The notes beneath the pieces were generated by a model that saw nothing but the letters and a program-made list of their open reading frames with translations, did no database searches and was not told the origin of the DNA. Both the position numbers and the translations under genes were made by a program. Of a stretch of 64,000 bases of DNA, positions 35,839 to 50,869 are shown in pieces (position 1 is the first letter of the stretch; every line of letters begins with the position of its first letter). The DNA lies in assembly GCF_014850975.1 (NCBI RefSeq), contig NZ_JACXST010000002.1, positions 186,001 through 250,000 on the forward strand. The letters are read 5' to 3'. This stretch comes from Methylomonas fluvii (GTDB lineage: Bacteria > Pseudomonadota > Gammaproteobacteria > Methylococcales > Methylomonadaceae).

Positions 35839-36831
35839 CTATTTGCCGTATAGCAAGGACTCTGGCCGCCGCTCTAAGGACTCGGTCAAATCCTTAAGCG
35901 AACGTGCGGCATTACGCATTTCCACCAAAGCTTGCCCGAGTTGCGCATCCGGCGCGGCCAAGGTTTCGACAGCATTAAGGGCATTTTGCGAACCTTCCAT
36001 CATCTTGGTAGCGGCGTTCAGACTCTGTTCGGCGGCTTTCAACACCGGCAACAATTCCTGGTTGAAATCGTGCAAGGTGGTGCGGGTATCGCTTAAAGCA
36101 CCATTGGCGTTGCTCATCAACGGTTCGATCTGATTGTTTAACGTCGCCATCAAACGCTGAGTTTCCTGCAAGGATTTGGCTAAAGCAGCCAGCGATTTCT
36201 TGGTGTCATCTGATTGCAGCAAGCTACGCATTTCGCTGAGCGTATCCGCCAAATTCTTCATCATCTCCTCGACCGGCAGTTGACGCGCGCGATTGAGAAT
36301 TTCATCGGCGGTATTGCGGATTTCGTCAACGGTGGTCGGCACGCTGGGCAGTTCCGGCAGGTTTTTGTAATCCAGCTTAATCAGGTTGACCGGTTTATCG
36401 CTATAAAAATTGAGATCGACATATAACAAGCCGGTCAGCAAACTCTGCGTCTCTAACCGCCCCTTCAAACCGGCATCTATCAGCCGTTGCGCGTCCTGCA
36501 TACGCTGTTTTTTACTGTGGCCGCTGGATTGTTGTACCGACAAGTCTTGCAACAAGGCTGGATCGATTTCGATCACCACCGGCTTGAAAATCCGACCGGT
36601 CGCGGTATCCATCACTAGCGAAATTTCGTTGACATTGCCGATCTGCACGCCTTGCAATTTAACCGGTGCGCCGACATTCAAACCATTCAACGCCGAGTCG
36701 AAAAAAATCACGAAGCGTTTTTTATCCTTAAAAAAATCGCTGCCGCCAAAGATCATCACGCCCGCCGTCAGCAGGATCAACGCGCCGACCAAAAACGCGC
36801 CGATGGCGAGTGGATTGGCTTGTTTGCTCAC
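35839..36831 (-). CDS. MlaD-family MCE-domain protein
   Basis: 330 residues from a GTG start overlapping the ATPase stop by four bases (GTGA). An N-terminal membrane helix (about 9-30) is followed by an MCE domain (about 40-120: GLNVGAPVKLQGVQIGNV, then LIDAGLKGRLETQSLLTGLLYVDLNFY). A long helical tail runs to the end (MKNLADTLSEMRSLLQSDD). MCE rings bind lipids in the periplasm. The length and long C-terminal coiled coil fit the YrbD/MlaD or PqiB-like class, bridging toward the outer membrane. Confidence 0.9.
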   Translation of the reverse strand: MSKQANPLAIGAFLVGALILLTAGVMIFGGSDFFKDKKRFVIFFDSALNGLNVGAPVKLQGVQIGNVNEISLVMDTATGRIFKPVVIEIDPALLQDLSVQQSSGHSKKQRMQDAQRLIDAGLKGRLETQSLLTGLLYVDLNFYSDKPVNLIKLDYKNLPELPSVPTTVDEIRNTADEILNRARQLPVEEMMKNLADTLSEMRSLLQSDDTKKSLAALAKSLQETQRLMATLNNQIEPLMSNANGALSDTRTTLHDFNQELLPVLKAAEQSLNAATKMMEGSQNALNAVETLAAPDAQLGQALVEMRNAARSLKDLTESLERRPESLLYGK

Positions 36832-37619
36832 GCCTGACTCCTCATGTGTCGATGATTGCTATTTTGCTCGGTTTGATCGCCGCGATTTAAAAATCGAATC
36901 ACGTTGGGGTGTTTGGATTCGTGCAGCAGTTTTTGCGGGGCACCACCGTCGATATTGGTACGGGTTTCGGCATCCAGAAATACCGAGTTGTTGCCAATCG
37001 CGAAAATACTGTCCAAATCGTGGGTGACCACGACGATGGTGGCCGACAAAGCGCTGCTCAGGCTCAGAATCAAATCGTCCAGCAATTTGGCAGTGATCGG
37101 GTCCAAGCCGGCGGACGGCTCGTCGAAGAACAGAATCTCCGGGTCCAGGGCCATCGCCCGTGCCAGACCAGCGCGCTTTTGCATGCCACCGCTGAGTTCG
37201 GAGGGATAATAATCTTCAAATCCGGCCAAGCCGACCAGCGCCAGTTTATACGAGACAATCTCCCGTACCTTTTTCGGTGGCAACTGGGTGGCTTCGGTAA
37301 TCGGCAGCGCGACGTTTTCGGCTAAGGTCATCGAGCTGAGCAAAGCACCGCTTTGAAACAACACCCCGGTACGCGCCAGAATCTGCTGGCGAGCTTTGGG
37401 ATTGGCTTGCCACAGCCCCTGCTCGCCATAACAAACGTCGCCTTTGGCCGGCGATTTCAAGCCTATCATATGCCGCAGCAAGGTGGTTTTACCGCAGCCG
37501 TTACCACCCATGATGATAAACACGTCGCCGCGATTGATCGTGAAATTCAGATCACGCTGAATCACAAAATCGCCATAAGTCATAGTCAGATCTTTGACTG
37601 TGATGCAGGCCTCGGCCAT
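36828..37619 (-). CDS. MlaF-like ABC ATPase
   Basis: 263 residues from MAEACITVKDLTMTYGDF, two bases after the permease stop; longer starts would run into the permease gene. Walker A is GGNGCGKTT, the signature LSGGMQKRAGLARAMALDP, and Walker B ILFFDEPSAGLDP, all typical of MlaF. It powers the MCE transport system with the MlaE-type permease. Translational coupling with both neighbours is implied by the short gaps and the GTGA overlap with the MlaD gene. The C-terminal end, after FLNRGDQTEQN, is a short polar tail. Confidence 0.93.
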   Translation of the reverse strand: MAEACITVKDLTMTYGDFVIQRDLNFTINRGDVFIIMGGNGCGKTTLLRHMIGLKSPAKGDVCYGEQGLWQANPKARQQILARTGVLFQSGALLSSMTLAENVALPITEATQLPPKKVREIVSYKLALVGLAGFEDYYPSELSGGMQKRAGLARAMALDPEILFFDEPSAGLDPITAKLLDDLILSLSSALSATIVVVTHDLDSIFAIGNNSVFLDAETRTNIDGGAPQKLLHESKHPNVIRFLNRGDQTEQNSNHRHMRSQA

Positions 37620-37621
37620 CG

Positions 37622-38785
37622 TTAAATCCCCAGCCGGTTGCAGATGATGGTCATGACCGAGTCGGCAACGACGATAAACACGATGGCGGTTACCACCGCC
37701 GACGTGCCGGCATCGCCGACCGCCGAGGCGCTGCGGCCGCATTGCATGCCGCGCATGCAACCCGATAGCGCAATCAAAATGCCAAACACCGAGCACTTCA
37801 CGAAGCCGATTATAAAATCCTTCATCTTCACGGCATGGGCGGTGCGGTCCAGATATTCGGTCAGCGACACATCAAAAAAATTCACCGTCACAAAGCCGCC
37901 GCCGATGATGCCCATCAAATCGGCATAAAGACATAAAAGCGGCATGATGATGATCAAGGCCAACATGCGCGGCAATACCAGAAACGCCATCGGGTCCAGG
38001 TTCATGGTTTTTAAGGCATCGATTTCGCTGTTGACATGCATCGTGCCGATCTGCGCGGCATACGCGGCACCGGTGCGGCCTGACATAATAATCGCGGTCA
38101 TCAAACCGCCCATTTCCCGAGTCATGCCCAGACTAACCAGGTTGGCGATGTAAATTTGCGCGCCGAACAAAGACAACTGCACCGCGCCGACGAAGGCCAG
38201 AATCAAACCCACCAACAAGCTGATCAACGTGACGATAGGCAGCGCCGATGGCCCGCACTCTTGAATATACAGCCATAAATCCTGGCGGCGAAAGTGAGCT
38301 TGACCCCGAATGGTGGCAAAAGTGCTAATGATCATTTCGCCGACAAAAATCAACATCTCCCTACCATGCTGAATGGCTTTGCCGGTGCTGACCGTCAAAG
38401 CCCGAGCCCAGGAAGTCCGAGTTTGGTCGCGGTGCGCGTCAACGCGCTCCGGCACGGCGGAAACCAATGTCAGCAAACCTTGAATCGATGCCGGCAAGGT
38501 GGTTTTATCCACGGCCACCTGTTTTTGCTCGGCGTAATCAATTAGCTTAATTAATTCAGTCACCAACATACTGTCCCAACGGCCAAGCGCTGCCGTAGAG
38601 ACGACGATTTTTTCGATAGCCTGGGTTTCAATCTGCGCGAGTATGGGTTCCAAAGCGGGTAATTGCGCATCCAGCACCCAGTCTCCAGATAAGGCAATTT
38701 CCAAGGTCTTTGCCTGACGAATCGCGCTGATGGCGCAGCTTGGTGCACTATTGATGGCTGGCGGTAGGATTTTTGAAGTTTTCAT
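37622..38785 (-). CDS. STAS-MlaE fusion permease
   Basis: 387 residues. The first ~115 residues look like a STAS domain (LEIALSGDWVLDAQLPALEPIL), which in other systems is the separate MlaB. The MlaE permease follows (about 150-387): LISLLVGLILAFVGAVQLSLFGAQIYIANLV, then SLGMTREMGGLMTAIIMSGRTGAAYAAQIGTM, then KMKDFIIGFVKCSVFGILIAL. It is the inner-membrane part of the lipid-transport complex and the first gene of the operon. Fusion of the MlaB-like domain removes the need for a separate mlaB gene. Confidence 0.92.
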   Translation of the reverse strand: MKTSKILPPAINSAPSCAISAIRQAKTLEIALSGDWVLDAQLPALEPILAQIETQAIEKIVVSTAALGRWDSMLVTELIKLIDYAEQKQVAVDKTTLPASIQGLLTLVSAVPERVDAHRDQTRTSWARALTVSTGKAIQHGREMLIFVGEMIISTFATIRGQAHFRRQDLWLYIQECGPSALPIVTLISLLVGLILAFVGAVQLSLFGAQIYIANLVSLGMTREMGGLMTAIIMSGRTGAAYAAQIGTMHVNSEIDALKTMNLDPMAFLVLPRMLALIIIMPLLCLYADLMGIIGGGFVTVNFFDVSLTEYLDRTAHAVKMKDFIIGFVKCSVFGILIALSGCMRGMQCGRSASAVGDAGTSAVVTAIVFIVVADSVMTIICNRLGI

Positions 38786-38956
38786 CCCTGTTGATACTAA
38801 TAATACTTAGCCGCAAGTATGCGCAGAACGCCGACGCATGGCAATAGCCGACAGAGAAGTATTTTTCCTAAAAATAGCCGGAAGCAACTGCTCTGACTGA
38901 ATAGCCTTGCATCTTAAAAAGATGCATGTCGGCAGCAAAAAGCTTATCAGTACCTA

Positions 38957-39952
38957 TCAAGTTTTCGCCAATTCGCGAATTTCCCAGTCGGCCTTGATTT
39001 GCAAAATTTGCGGTTGAATATCCAGAAAACAGGCCACCATCGCCGGATCGAAATGCTGCCCGGCACCGTCGCGGATAGTCGCGACCGCCTTATCGACCGG
39101 CCAAGCTTCTTTATAAGGCCGGCGCATGGTCAGCGCGTCGAACACATCGGCCACCCCGACGATACGCACCGATTCGGGAATATTTAGGTTTGCCAGCCCA
39201 TTGGGGTAGCCAGTGCCATCCCATTTTTCGTGATGCGACAAGGCCACTTCGGCCGCCAGTTTAAAAATCGGTGCATCGCTTTTCGACAGAATATCGTAAC
39301 CAATCTGGCAATGCCGGCGCATGATGCGCCATTCGTCTTCATTCAGCGCCCCCGGTTTACTCAGTACCGCATCAGGCACGCCGATTTTGCCCGTATCATG
39401 CATCGTCGCGGCAAACTCCAGCAATTCGGCATCGGCACACGTCCAACCGACATTTAAGGCCAAGGCTTTAGCATAAGCGGCCATCCGCCAAATATGTACC
39501 CCGGTATCGTTGTCGTTATAGTGCCCGGCTTCGCCCAACATATAGATGGCATCGCGGTGGCTTTTTTCCAACTGCGTTGCCCTTACCAGCGATAAATGGG
39601 TTTTTACCCGCGCGCGCACCAGACTGGGTACTACCGGCTTACTCAAGTAATCCACACAGCCCACCGCAAACCCTTGCTCTTCATCGCCCAAGTCCGATAA
39701 AGCCGTGACGAATATGACCGGGATGGTTTCGGTGGCTGGATCGGCTTTCAAAGCCCGACAAACTTGGTAGCCGTTCATATCCGGCATCTGAATGTCCAAC
39801 AAAATTAAACTTGGCCGGTGTTTGGCAACCGCCAGCAAGGTTTCCTGACCGTTACGCGCAAATACCAAACGATAGGTAGGCTCCAGAATTTCGCGGAGTA
39901 TCGCCAAATTCGCGGGTTCGTCATCCACGATCAAAATCGGATTATTAGGCAT
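38957..39952 (-). CDS. Response regulator with HD-GYP domain
   Basis: 331 residues. The receiver domain (about 1-120) has IVDDEPANL, the phospho-Asp in LILLDIQMPDMNGYQ, and Lys in DYLSKPV. The HD-GYP domain (about 140-320) has HDTGKIGVPD and HHEKWDGTGYPNGL, the intact motifs of c-di-GMP hydrolases. The gene follows the hybrid histidine kinase with a 7-base gap, so it is very likely the output of that kinase, lowering c-di-GMP on phosphorylation. Confidence 0.95.
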   Translation of the reverse strand: MPNNPILIVDDEPANLAILREILEPTYRLVFARNGQETLLAVAKHRPSLILLDIQMPDMNGYQVCRALKADPATETIPVIFVTALSDLGDEEQGFAVGCVDYLSKPVVPSLVRARVKTHLSLVRATQLEKSHRDAIYMLGEAGHYNDNDTGVHIWRMAAYAKALALNVGWTCADAELLEFAATMHDTGKIGVPDAVLSKPGALNEDEWRIMRRHCQIGYDILSKSDAPIFKLAAEVALSHHEKWDGTGYPNGLANLNIPESVRIVGVADVFDALTMRRPYKEAWPVDKAVATIRDGAGQHFDPAMVACFLDIQPQILQIKADWEIRELAKT

Positions 39953-39959
39953 GGGTATC

Positions 39960-44726
<4,767 letters not shown>

Positions 44727-45072
44727 AGCCGGCCGCCACTTTATTAGCGATGCCGCGGCAATTCAGGTGCGTAACTGCCAGTCTAAAAGCAACTAACGAA
44801 CGTACTGAATCGCTGACAGTCGCAGCTTTAGACCCGCTGTCTTGCCAACGCTGCTCCGCAAGTACCACCCGGCACGTTTCGTCATCCTCTATGGAAATGT
44901 TGTGCGAACCGAAAAGCATATGCCCCCGTGCTTTAGGTGTAGTCCTCTAAAATGCTAGCTTACCAGATCAGTGTGTTTCGGCAAATATCGGGGGGTTTAA
45001 GTATCTATAGACAGCGGATGATATGCAAAGTAGGCGTTTCAGACGGCGCAGAACAAATAGATTTTGCGCGCT
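44727..45072. other. Non-coding gap between the hybrid kinase and ssb units
   Basis: About 345 bases. An open frame across its start (minus strand, 44650-44919) overlaps the kinase start and is not supported. The stretch should hold the kinase promoter. The ssb terminator begins at 45073. Confidence 0.4.
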
Positions 45073-45102
45073 ATAAAAAAAGCCCCTGAGCAGGGGCTTT
45101 TT
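45073..45102. terminator. Rho-independent terminator of ssb
   Basis: AGCCCCTG (45081-45088) pairs with CAGGGGCT (45091-45098) over a 2-base loop. It is flanked by A-rich sequence on one side and TTTT on the other, so it can end transcription in both directions. It lies 20 bases past the ssb stop codon. Confidence 0.85.
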
Positions 45103-45121
45103 GCTTCTTATCAGGTGTCCG

Positions 45122-45583
45122 TTAAAACGGAATATCGTCGTCGAAATCGTCATACGAAGCCGGCGCAGCTTGTGGCCCTGAAGGCCCGGACGAGCGATTG
45201 TCATAACTGCTGGCCGGCGGCGTGTTGCTGTCCGAGTAGCTGGCAGTGCCGCCGCTTTTGCTGTCCAGCATATGCATGTTGTCGGCGACAATTTCAGTGG
45301 TGTATCTATCCTGACCGTCCTGACCTTGCCATTTTTGCGTGCGAATACGGCCTTCTACATAACATTGGCTGCCTTTTTTTAAGTACTCTCCGGCGATTTT
45401 TGCCAAACCGCTGAAAAACACTACCCGATGCCATTCGGTTTCTTGCTTGCGCTCTCCGGTTTGCCTATCTTTCCAGCGTCTGTCGGTGGCCAAACGTATC
45501 GTGGTAATAGCATCGCCGCTCGGCATATAGCGGACTTCCGGATCGGCGCCTAGGCGGCCGATCAGCATAACTTTATTCAGCAT
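45122..45583 (-). CDS. ssb: Single-stranded DNA-binding protein
   Basis: 153 residues. The N-terminal OB-fold begins [21 protein letters not shown] and contains [21 protein letters not shown] and [12 protein letters not shown] flexible Ser/Gly/Pro linker leads to the acidic tip DDFDDDIPF, the binding site for SSB partners. Required for replication and repair. It lies 36 bases downstream of the MFS gene on the same strand and near uvrA, as often in gammaproteobacteria. The linker is shorter than in E. coli. Confidence 0.98.
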   Translation of the reverse strand: MLNKVMLIGRLGADPEVRYMPSGDAITTIRLATDRRWKDRQTGERKQETEWHRVVFFSGLAKIAGEYLKKGSQCYVEGRIRTQKWQGQDGQDRYTTEIVADNMHMLDSKSGGTASYSDSNTPPASSYDNRSSGPSGPQAAPASYDDFDDDIPF

Positions 45584-45619
45584 GGTGTTCTCCGTGTAAA
45601 AATTGCGAGTAACAGCGGC

Positions 45620-47029
45620 TTACTGCCACTGCTTCAAAAAAAGACCTAATTGGTTTTTGTCGAGCTGCTGGTTATCGACTTTCAAATACGCGGCGTTTTC
45701 TTCAAAATGCAGGCGTACTTCCTCGATGCCGTTAATCGCCAACAATGCCTTGGAAAATTCCGCTCCGCGTTCGGGTATGACCGCCTGCAATGGCAACAGC
45801 AAATTGGCCCAATAGCGCGGCGGTGACATGAACAGCGCGATGACGATCCAGCTGGCGGCAATCCCCGCCGAAAACATAAATACCGCCGCAGCGCCGTATT
45901 CCCCGTACAACCAGCCGCCGGCGCCACCACCTAAAAACGCGCCGAGGAATTGGGCGCTAGAATATATGCCCATGGCTGTACCTTTTAAGTCGCCGGGTGC
46001 GGTTTTGGAAATCAGAGACGGCAAGGTGGCTTCCAGCAGATTGAACCCGCAGAAAAAGATCCACAAGCAAGCGATCAAACCGATCAACTCGCCGTGCAGC
46101 AGCACAAAGCCGATGTTGGCGATCACCAAGGTGGCAATCGCGCCGATAAACACTTTCTTCATCTGCCGCTTTTTCTCGGCAATGATCACGAAGGGGATAA
46201 TCATAGCCATGGAAGTTACCAACACCGGCAGATACACCATCCAGTGACTGCCGCCTTGCAAGCCGGCGTCGCGCATCAGTAGCGGCACCACGACAAAACT
46301 GGCCATCAGGATTAAATGCAAGGCAAAAATACCGTAGTTCAGGCGCAACAAATCGGCATTCTTGATGACCGAGCCCAACTCAGACGGAATGTACTCCGCA
46401 TCGCGGTGGGTGGTAATTTTTTCCGGGTTAGGCACGACGAACAGAATCACCAAAATGGCCAGAGCCGCCAGCAGGGCAATCATCCAGAAAATGCCGGCAA
46501 TGCCGAAATGATGGGCAATGACAGGTCCCAGCGTAATCGCCACACCAAAGGAAACACCAATGCTGGCACCGATGGTCGCCATGGCTTTGGTGCGGTGTAC
46601 TTCCTGGGTCAAGTCGGCCAGCAAGGCCATGACCGCGGCGGAAATAGCCCCGCAGCCTTGCAGCGCGCGGCCGATCAGCACGCCATAAATATCGGTCGCC
46701 AGCGCCGCCCAGACGCTGCCGGCCACGAATAAAATCAGTCCGATCACAATCACGGTCTTGCGGCTGAACCGGTCCGATAACAAACCGAACGGAATTTGCA
46801 GGATAGCCTGGGTCAGGCCGTAGATACCCATCGTCAAACCCACCAGCTTGGGCGTCGAGCCAGGCATTTGCTCGGTAAACAGCGACAAAACCGGCAGCAG
46901 CATGAACAAACCCAGCATTCTGAGCGCATAGATACTGGCCAGCGATACGGTAGCCCGCTTCTCCATGGCCGTCATCGGACTGGTAATATCCTGAACCTGT
47001 GTCAAACCAAACTCCCCTTTGCCTTGCAT
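45620..47029 (-). CDS. YajR-like MFS transporter with C-terminal YAM domain
   Basis: 469 residues. Twelve membrane helices span about residues 22-390. The MFS motif is GLLSDRFSRKT after GLTQAILQIPFG, followed by GRALQGCGAISAAVMALLADL. The C-terminal ~65 residues (GIEEVRLHFEENAAYLKVDNQQ) form a ferredoxin-like YAM domain as in E. coli YajR. The substrate is unknown. An internal start at MEKRATVSL would be shorter; the ATG at 47029 was kept. It is divergent from uvrA across 138 bases and upstream of ssb. Confidence 0.9.
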   Translation of the reverse strand: MQGKGEFGLTQVQDITSPMTAMEKRATVSLASIYALRMLGLFMLLPVLSLFTEQMPGSTPKLVGLTMGIYGLTQAILQIPFGLLSDRFSRKTVIVIGLILFVAGSVWAALATDIYGVLIGRALQGCGAISAAVMALLADLTQEVHRTKAMATIGASIGVSFGVAITLGPVIAHHFGIAGIFWMIALLAALAILVILFVVPNPEKITTHRDAEYIPSELGSVIKNADLLRLNYGIFALHLILMASFVVVPLLMRDAGLQGGSHWMVYLPVLVTSMAMIIPFVIIAEKKRQMKKVFIGAIATLVIANIGFVLLHGELIGLIACLWIFFCGFNLLEATLPSLISKTAPGDLKGTAMGIYSSAQFLGAFLGGGAGGWLYGEYGAAAVFMFSAGIAASWIVIALFMSPPRYWANLLLPLQAVIPERGAEFSKALLAINGIEEVRLHFEENAAYLKVDNQQLDKNQLGLFLKQWQ

Positions 47030-47167
47030 CGTTAAAGGTAGCTATAGTACCAGTTTATGGGCGTGGCGCTCCAGCACGGTAATAGCGATTTAGCCAATGC
47101 TCTTTGCCCAATGGCTGCCTTAGCCGTATAGTAATCGGTTGTTAAAAATCCCCAGGAATGCACAACA

Positions 47168-49984
47168 GTGGACACCATCAGCATACGCGGCGCCCGCACT
47201 CATAATTTAAAAAACATCGATCTGGACTTGCCGCGTGACAAGCTCATCGTCATCACCGGCCTGTCCGGCTCCGGCAAGTCGTCGCTGGCGTTCGACACGA
47301 TTTACGCGGAAGGCCAGCGCCGCTACGTCGAATCCTTGTCGGCTTACGCCCGACAGTTTTTATCGATGATGGAAAAGCCGGACGTCGATCATATCGAAGG
47401 CCTGTCGCCGGCGATTTCCATCGAGCAAAAATCTACCTCGCACAACCCACGTTCCACGGTCGGCACGATTACCGAAATTTATGATTATCTTCGCTTGTTG
47501 TACGCGCGGGTCGGGATTCCGCGTTGTCCGGAGCATGGCGTGTCGCTAGAGGCGCAAACCGTCAGCCAAATGGTCGACCAGGTTCTGGCGCAACCGGAAG
47601 GCGAGCGCTGGATGCTGTTAGCGCCGGTGATCAACGATCGCAAAGGCGAGCATGTGTTGCTACTGGAAGATTTGAAAGCCCAGGGTTTTTTGCGCGCACG
47701 CATCGACGGCGAAGTCTACGAGCTGGACGAGCCCCCTGCCCTGGATTTAAAGAAAAAACACACCATCGAAGTCATCGTCGACCGTTTTAAAATCCGCGAC
47801 GACATCCAACTGCGCTTGGCCGAATCCTTCGAAACCGCGCTGCGCTTATCCGAAGGCTTGGCGATTGCTGCGTCGATGGAAAGCGATCAACAATTACTGT
47901 TTTCAGAGCGTTACGCCTGCCCGCATTGCGGCTATAGCCTCAGCGAACTGGAACCGCGCATCTTTTCCTTCAACAACCCGAAAGGCGCCTGCCCCAGCTG
48001 TGACGGCCTGGGCGTGCGCCAGCATTTCGATCCGCAACTGGTGGTGCACAACCCGGAGATCAGCTTGGCCGGCGGCGCGGTGCGCGGGTGGGACCGGCGC
48101 AATGCCTATTACTATCAGATTATTTGCGCCTTGGCCGAGCATTACAAATTCGATCCAGAAGCGCCGTTCTCGCATATCCCTAAAGATGTACAGGGAGCAA
48201 TTTTGTACGGCAGCGGCGAGGAAAAAATCAGCTTTACCTTTCAGATGGGCAACGGCAAGCCCAAAACCAGCCGCCACGCCTTCGAAGGCATCATTCCCAA
48301 TATGCAACGCCGTTACCACGAGAGCGATTCGCAAATGGTCCGCGATGAATTGTCGAAATACCTCGCGCAACAGACTTGCTCGGTATGCGACGGTGCCCGG
48401 CTGAATATCGGTGCCCGCAACGTGTTTGTCGATGAACAACCTTTGCATCACGTCACCCGCTTACCAATTAAACAAACCTTGGGCTTTTTTCAGGGCTTGA
48501 GTATTCCCGGGCACCGTGGCGAAATCGCCGCCAAAATCAACAAGGAAATTCAAGAAAGGCTGGAGTTTTTGGTTAACGTCGGTTTGGATTATCTGACCCT
48601 AGACCGTAGCGCCGACACTCTGTCCGGCGGCGAAGCGCAACGCATCCGCCTGGCCAGCCAGATCGGCGCCGGCCTGGTCGGCGTGATGTATGTGCTGGAC
48701 GAACCGTCGATAGGTTTGCATCAGCGCGACAACGAGCGCTTGCTGAACACCCTGTATCGGTTGCGCGACTTGGGCAACACGGTCATCGTGGTCGAGCACG
48801 ACGAAGACGCAATCCGCGCCGCCGACCATGTGGTCGACATTGGCCCAGGCGCCGGCGTGCATGGCGGCCAAATCGTCTCGCAAGGCACGCCGGCGCATAT
48901 TCTGGCCGATCCCAACTCCTTGACCGGCCAGTATTTGTCCGGCGGCTTGAGTATAGACATCCCCAAAAAAACCACGCCGCGCGACCCCAGCAAACAAGTC
49001 ACTATCCGCAAAGCTAGCGGCAACAATCTGCAAAGCGTCGATGTCAGCTTCCCGGTGGGTCTGATGACTTGCGTCACCGGTGTTTCGGGTTCCGGCAAAT
49101 CGACGCTGATCAACGACACTTTATACAGTCACGCTGCCCGGTTGATTAACGGCGCCAGTTGCATCCCGGCGCCGTGCGAAGCCATTGAAGGTTTGGAACA
49201 CTTCGACAAAGTGGTGGACATCGACCAAAGCCCCATCGGCCGCACCCCTCGCTCCAATCCGGCCACCTATACCGGCATCTTCACACCGGTGCGCGAGCTG
49301 TTCTCCGCCACGCCGGAGGCCCGTTCGCGCGGTTACACGCCGGGCCGCTTCAGTTTCAACGTCAAAGGCGGCCGCTGCGAAGCCTGCGCCGGCGACGGCG
49401 TGATCAAGGTGGAAATGCACTTCCTGCCGGACATTTTCGTACCCTGCGACATTTGCCACGGCAAGCGCTATAACCGTGAGACTTTGGAAATCCGCTACAA
49501 AGGCAAGACCATCCACGAAGTACTGGAAATGACTGTGGAAGACGCCACCCAATTCTTCTCCGCCATTCCCAGCCTGGCCCGCAAGCTGCAAACCTTGATC
49601 GACGTCGGTTTAAGCTATATCACGCTGGGCCAAAACGCCGTGACGTTATCCGGCGGCGAGGCGCAACGCGTCAAGCTGGCGAAAGAACTATCAAAACGCG
49701 ATACTGGCACCACGCTGTATATTCTGGATGAACCCACCACCGGCCTGCATTTCCACGACATTAAACAATTGCTAACCGTGCTGCACACCTTGCGCGACCA
49801 CGGCAATACCGTGATCATCATCGAGCACAATCTGGACGTGATCAAAACCGCCGACTGGATTGTGGACATGGGCCCGGAAGGCGGCAGCGGCGGCGGCCTG
49901 CTGGTGGCGGAAGGCACGCCCAAACAGATTGCCAAGCATAAGAGCTCGCATACTGGGACTTATCTGAAGCGTTTTTTTGAATAG
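47168..49984 (+). CDS. uvrA: Excinuclease ABC subunit A
   Basis: 938 residues from a GTG start, close to the 940 of E. coli UvrA. Two ABC ATPase halves: Walker [10 protein letters not shown] and GVSGSGKST; signature [14 protein letters not shown] and [14 protein letters not shown]. Zinc-finger 1 is [16 protein letters not shown] with CPSCDGLG; zinc-finger 2 is CEACAGDGV with CDICHGKRY. It recognises damage with UvrB. Divergent from the MFS-ssb unit. A decayed copy of its last ~180 bases lies 1.7 kb downstream. Confidence 0.98.
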   Translation: MDTISIRGARTHNLKNIDLDLPRDKLIVITGLSGSGKSSLAFDTIYAEGQRRYVESLSAYARQFLSMMEKPDVDHIEGLSPAISIEQKSTSHNPRSTVGTITEIYDYLRLLYARVGIPRCPEHGVSLEAQTVSQMVDQVLAQPEGERWMLLAPVINDRKGEHVLLLEDLKAQGFLRARIDGEVYELDEPPALDLKKKHTIEVIVDRFKIRDDIQLRLAESFETALRLSEGLAIAASMESDQQLLFSERYACPHCGYSLSELEPRIFSFNNPKGACPSCDGLGVRQHFDPQLVVHNPEISLAGGAVRGWDRRNAYYYQIICALAEHYKFDPEAPFSHIPKDVQGAILYGSGEEKISFTFQMGNGKPKTSRHAFEGIIPNMQRRYHESDSQMVRDELSKYLAQQTCSVCDGARLNIGARNVFVDEQPLHHVTRLPIKQTLGFFQGLSIPGHRGEIAAKINKEIQERLEFLVNVGLDYLTLDRSADTLSGGEAQRIRLASQIGAGLVGVMYVLDEPSIGLHQRDNERLLNTLYRLRDLGNTVIVVEHDEDAIRAADHVVDIGPGAGVHGGQIVSQGTPAHILADPNSLTGQYLSGGLSIDIPKKTTPRDPSKQVTIRKASGNNLQSVDVSFPVGLMTCVTGVSGSGKSTLINDTLYSHAARLINGASCIPAPCEAIEGLEHFDKVVDIDQSPIGRTPRSNPATYTGIFTPVRELFSATPEARSRGYTPGRFSFNVKGGRCEACAGDGVIKVEMHFLPDIFVPCDICHGKRYNRETLEIRYKGKTIHEVLEMTVEDATQFFSAIPSLARKLQTLIDVGLSYITLGQNAVTLSGGEAQRVKLAKELSKRDTGTTLYILDEPTTGLHFHDIKQLLTVLHTLRDHGNTVIIIEHNLDVIKTADWIVDMGPEGGSGGGLLVAEGTPKQIAKHKSSHTGTYLKRFFE

Positions 49985-50050
49985 CGCCGCTTGCCGACAA
50001 TCGGCGGACTTATTAGGATGCTTGAATGACGGAGAAATAGCAGGAGAACT

Positions 50051-50644
50051 ATGATGGGGTTAGCTTTAAAAGACCGGCAACAACACACTTACGGCGATTA
50101 TTTGCAATGGCCGGACGACTTACGCTACGAATTGATCGACGGCGATGCATTTTTAATGTCGCCAGCGCCGGACTTGCCGCACCAGGATGTGGCCGGGGAA
50201 ATCTACCGTCAAGCAGCCAACGTTTTGCGCGGCAAACCCTGCCGCGCCTTCATCGCCCCTGTGGACGTGCGCCTGCCCAAACGCGACGAGGCAGACGAGC
50301 TGATCGACAGCGTCGTACAACCCGATGTGCTGGTAGTCTGCGACGCTAACAAACTGGACAAACGCGGCGTACGCGGCGCGCCGGATTGGGTAGTGGAAGT
50401 ATTGTCGCCGTCTACCGCCAGCCACGATCAGATCAAAAAGCGCGACCTCTATCAGCGCGCCGGCGTCCGCGAATATTGGTTGGTCCACCCCATCGACCGC
50501 ATGCTGACCATCTATCGCCTGCAAAACGGCGAATACGGTAAGCCCGAGCTTTATCCATTGGAAGGTGAAACCCAAGTCGGCATTCTGCCGGAGATTGTGA
50601 TTGGTTGGGACGAATTGGTAGCGCGACTGCCTGACGATTATTGA
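50051..50644 (+). CDS. Uma2-family (DUF820) putative restriction-like endonuclease
   Basis: 197 residues. It has the PD-(D/E)XK-type Uma2 pattern: LRYELIDGDAFLMSPAPDLPHQ near the N-terminus, VVQPDVLVV, and PDWVVEVLSPSTASHDQIKKRDLYQRAGVREYWLVHP around residues 115-155. Uma2 proteins are widespread and mostly uncharacterised; no partner is known. The gene starts 66 bases after uvrA with GGAGAAC before its ATG. It lies between uvrA and VapBC, inside the interval bounded by the uvrA 3'-end duplication. Confidence 0.88.
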   Translation: MMGLALKDRQQHTYGDYLQWPDDLRYELIDGDAFLMSPAPDLPHQDVAGEIYRQAANVLRGKPCRAFIAPVDVRLPKRDEADELIDSVVQPDVLVVCDANKLDKRGVRGAPDWVVEVLSPSTASHDQIKKRDLYQRAGVREYWLVHPIDRMLTIYRLQNGEYGKPELYPLEGETQVGILPEIVIGWDELVARLPDDY

Positions 50645-50672
50645 TAACTAACCTGCCCGCCGCGCTTCTCTG

Positions 50673-50800
50673 GTGACCAAACTCCTGCTTGGTCACTAAG
50701 CCTTGAAAACTCCAGCTTTCTCAAATAATTCGGGAAGCGCTAGCTTCCTGGATTGGTATCCAAGCAGGAGCTTGGATAACTGCCAAGAGTAGGCAACTCT
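50673..50800. repeat. Cluster of four short hairpin-forming palindromes
   Basis: Four consecutive inverted repeats are visible. GTGACCAA/TTGGTCAC (50673-50696) has an 8-base loop. GGAAGC/GCTTCC (50733-50748) and TCCAAGC/GCTTGGA (50759-50776) each have a 4-base loop. AGAGT/ACTCT (50786-50800) has a 5-base loop. Their loops and flanks share CTCCTGC/AGGAG-like motifs. They fill the gap between the Uma2 and VapB genes. They resemble the small palindromic repeat families dispersed in many bacterial genomes. Confidence 0.65.
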
Positions 50801-50834
50801 TCTCGTTTCTGGATTCCTCCAGACCAACAAGTAT

Positions 50835-50847
50835 ATACTGACAGTAT
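50835..50847. promoter_or_regulatory. Putative VapB operator
   Basis: ATACTG-A-CAGTAT is a perfect 6-bp dyad with a 1-base centre, 23 bases before the vapB ATG and preceded by AAGTAT. VapBC operons are normally autorepressed by binding of the complex to such palindromes near the promoter. Operator assignment is inferred. Confidence 0.5.
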
Positions 50848-50869
50848 TTACATTTTACGGAGTAAGACC

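Noticed and set aside
50641-50869. CRISPR-like repeats in the hairpin cluster
   Set aside because: The units are not identical and there are no spacers of constant length; they are small palindromes only.
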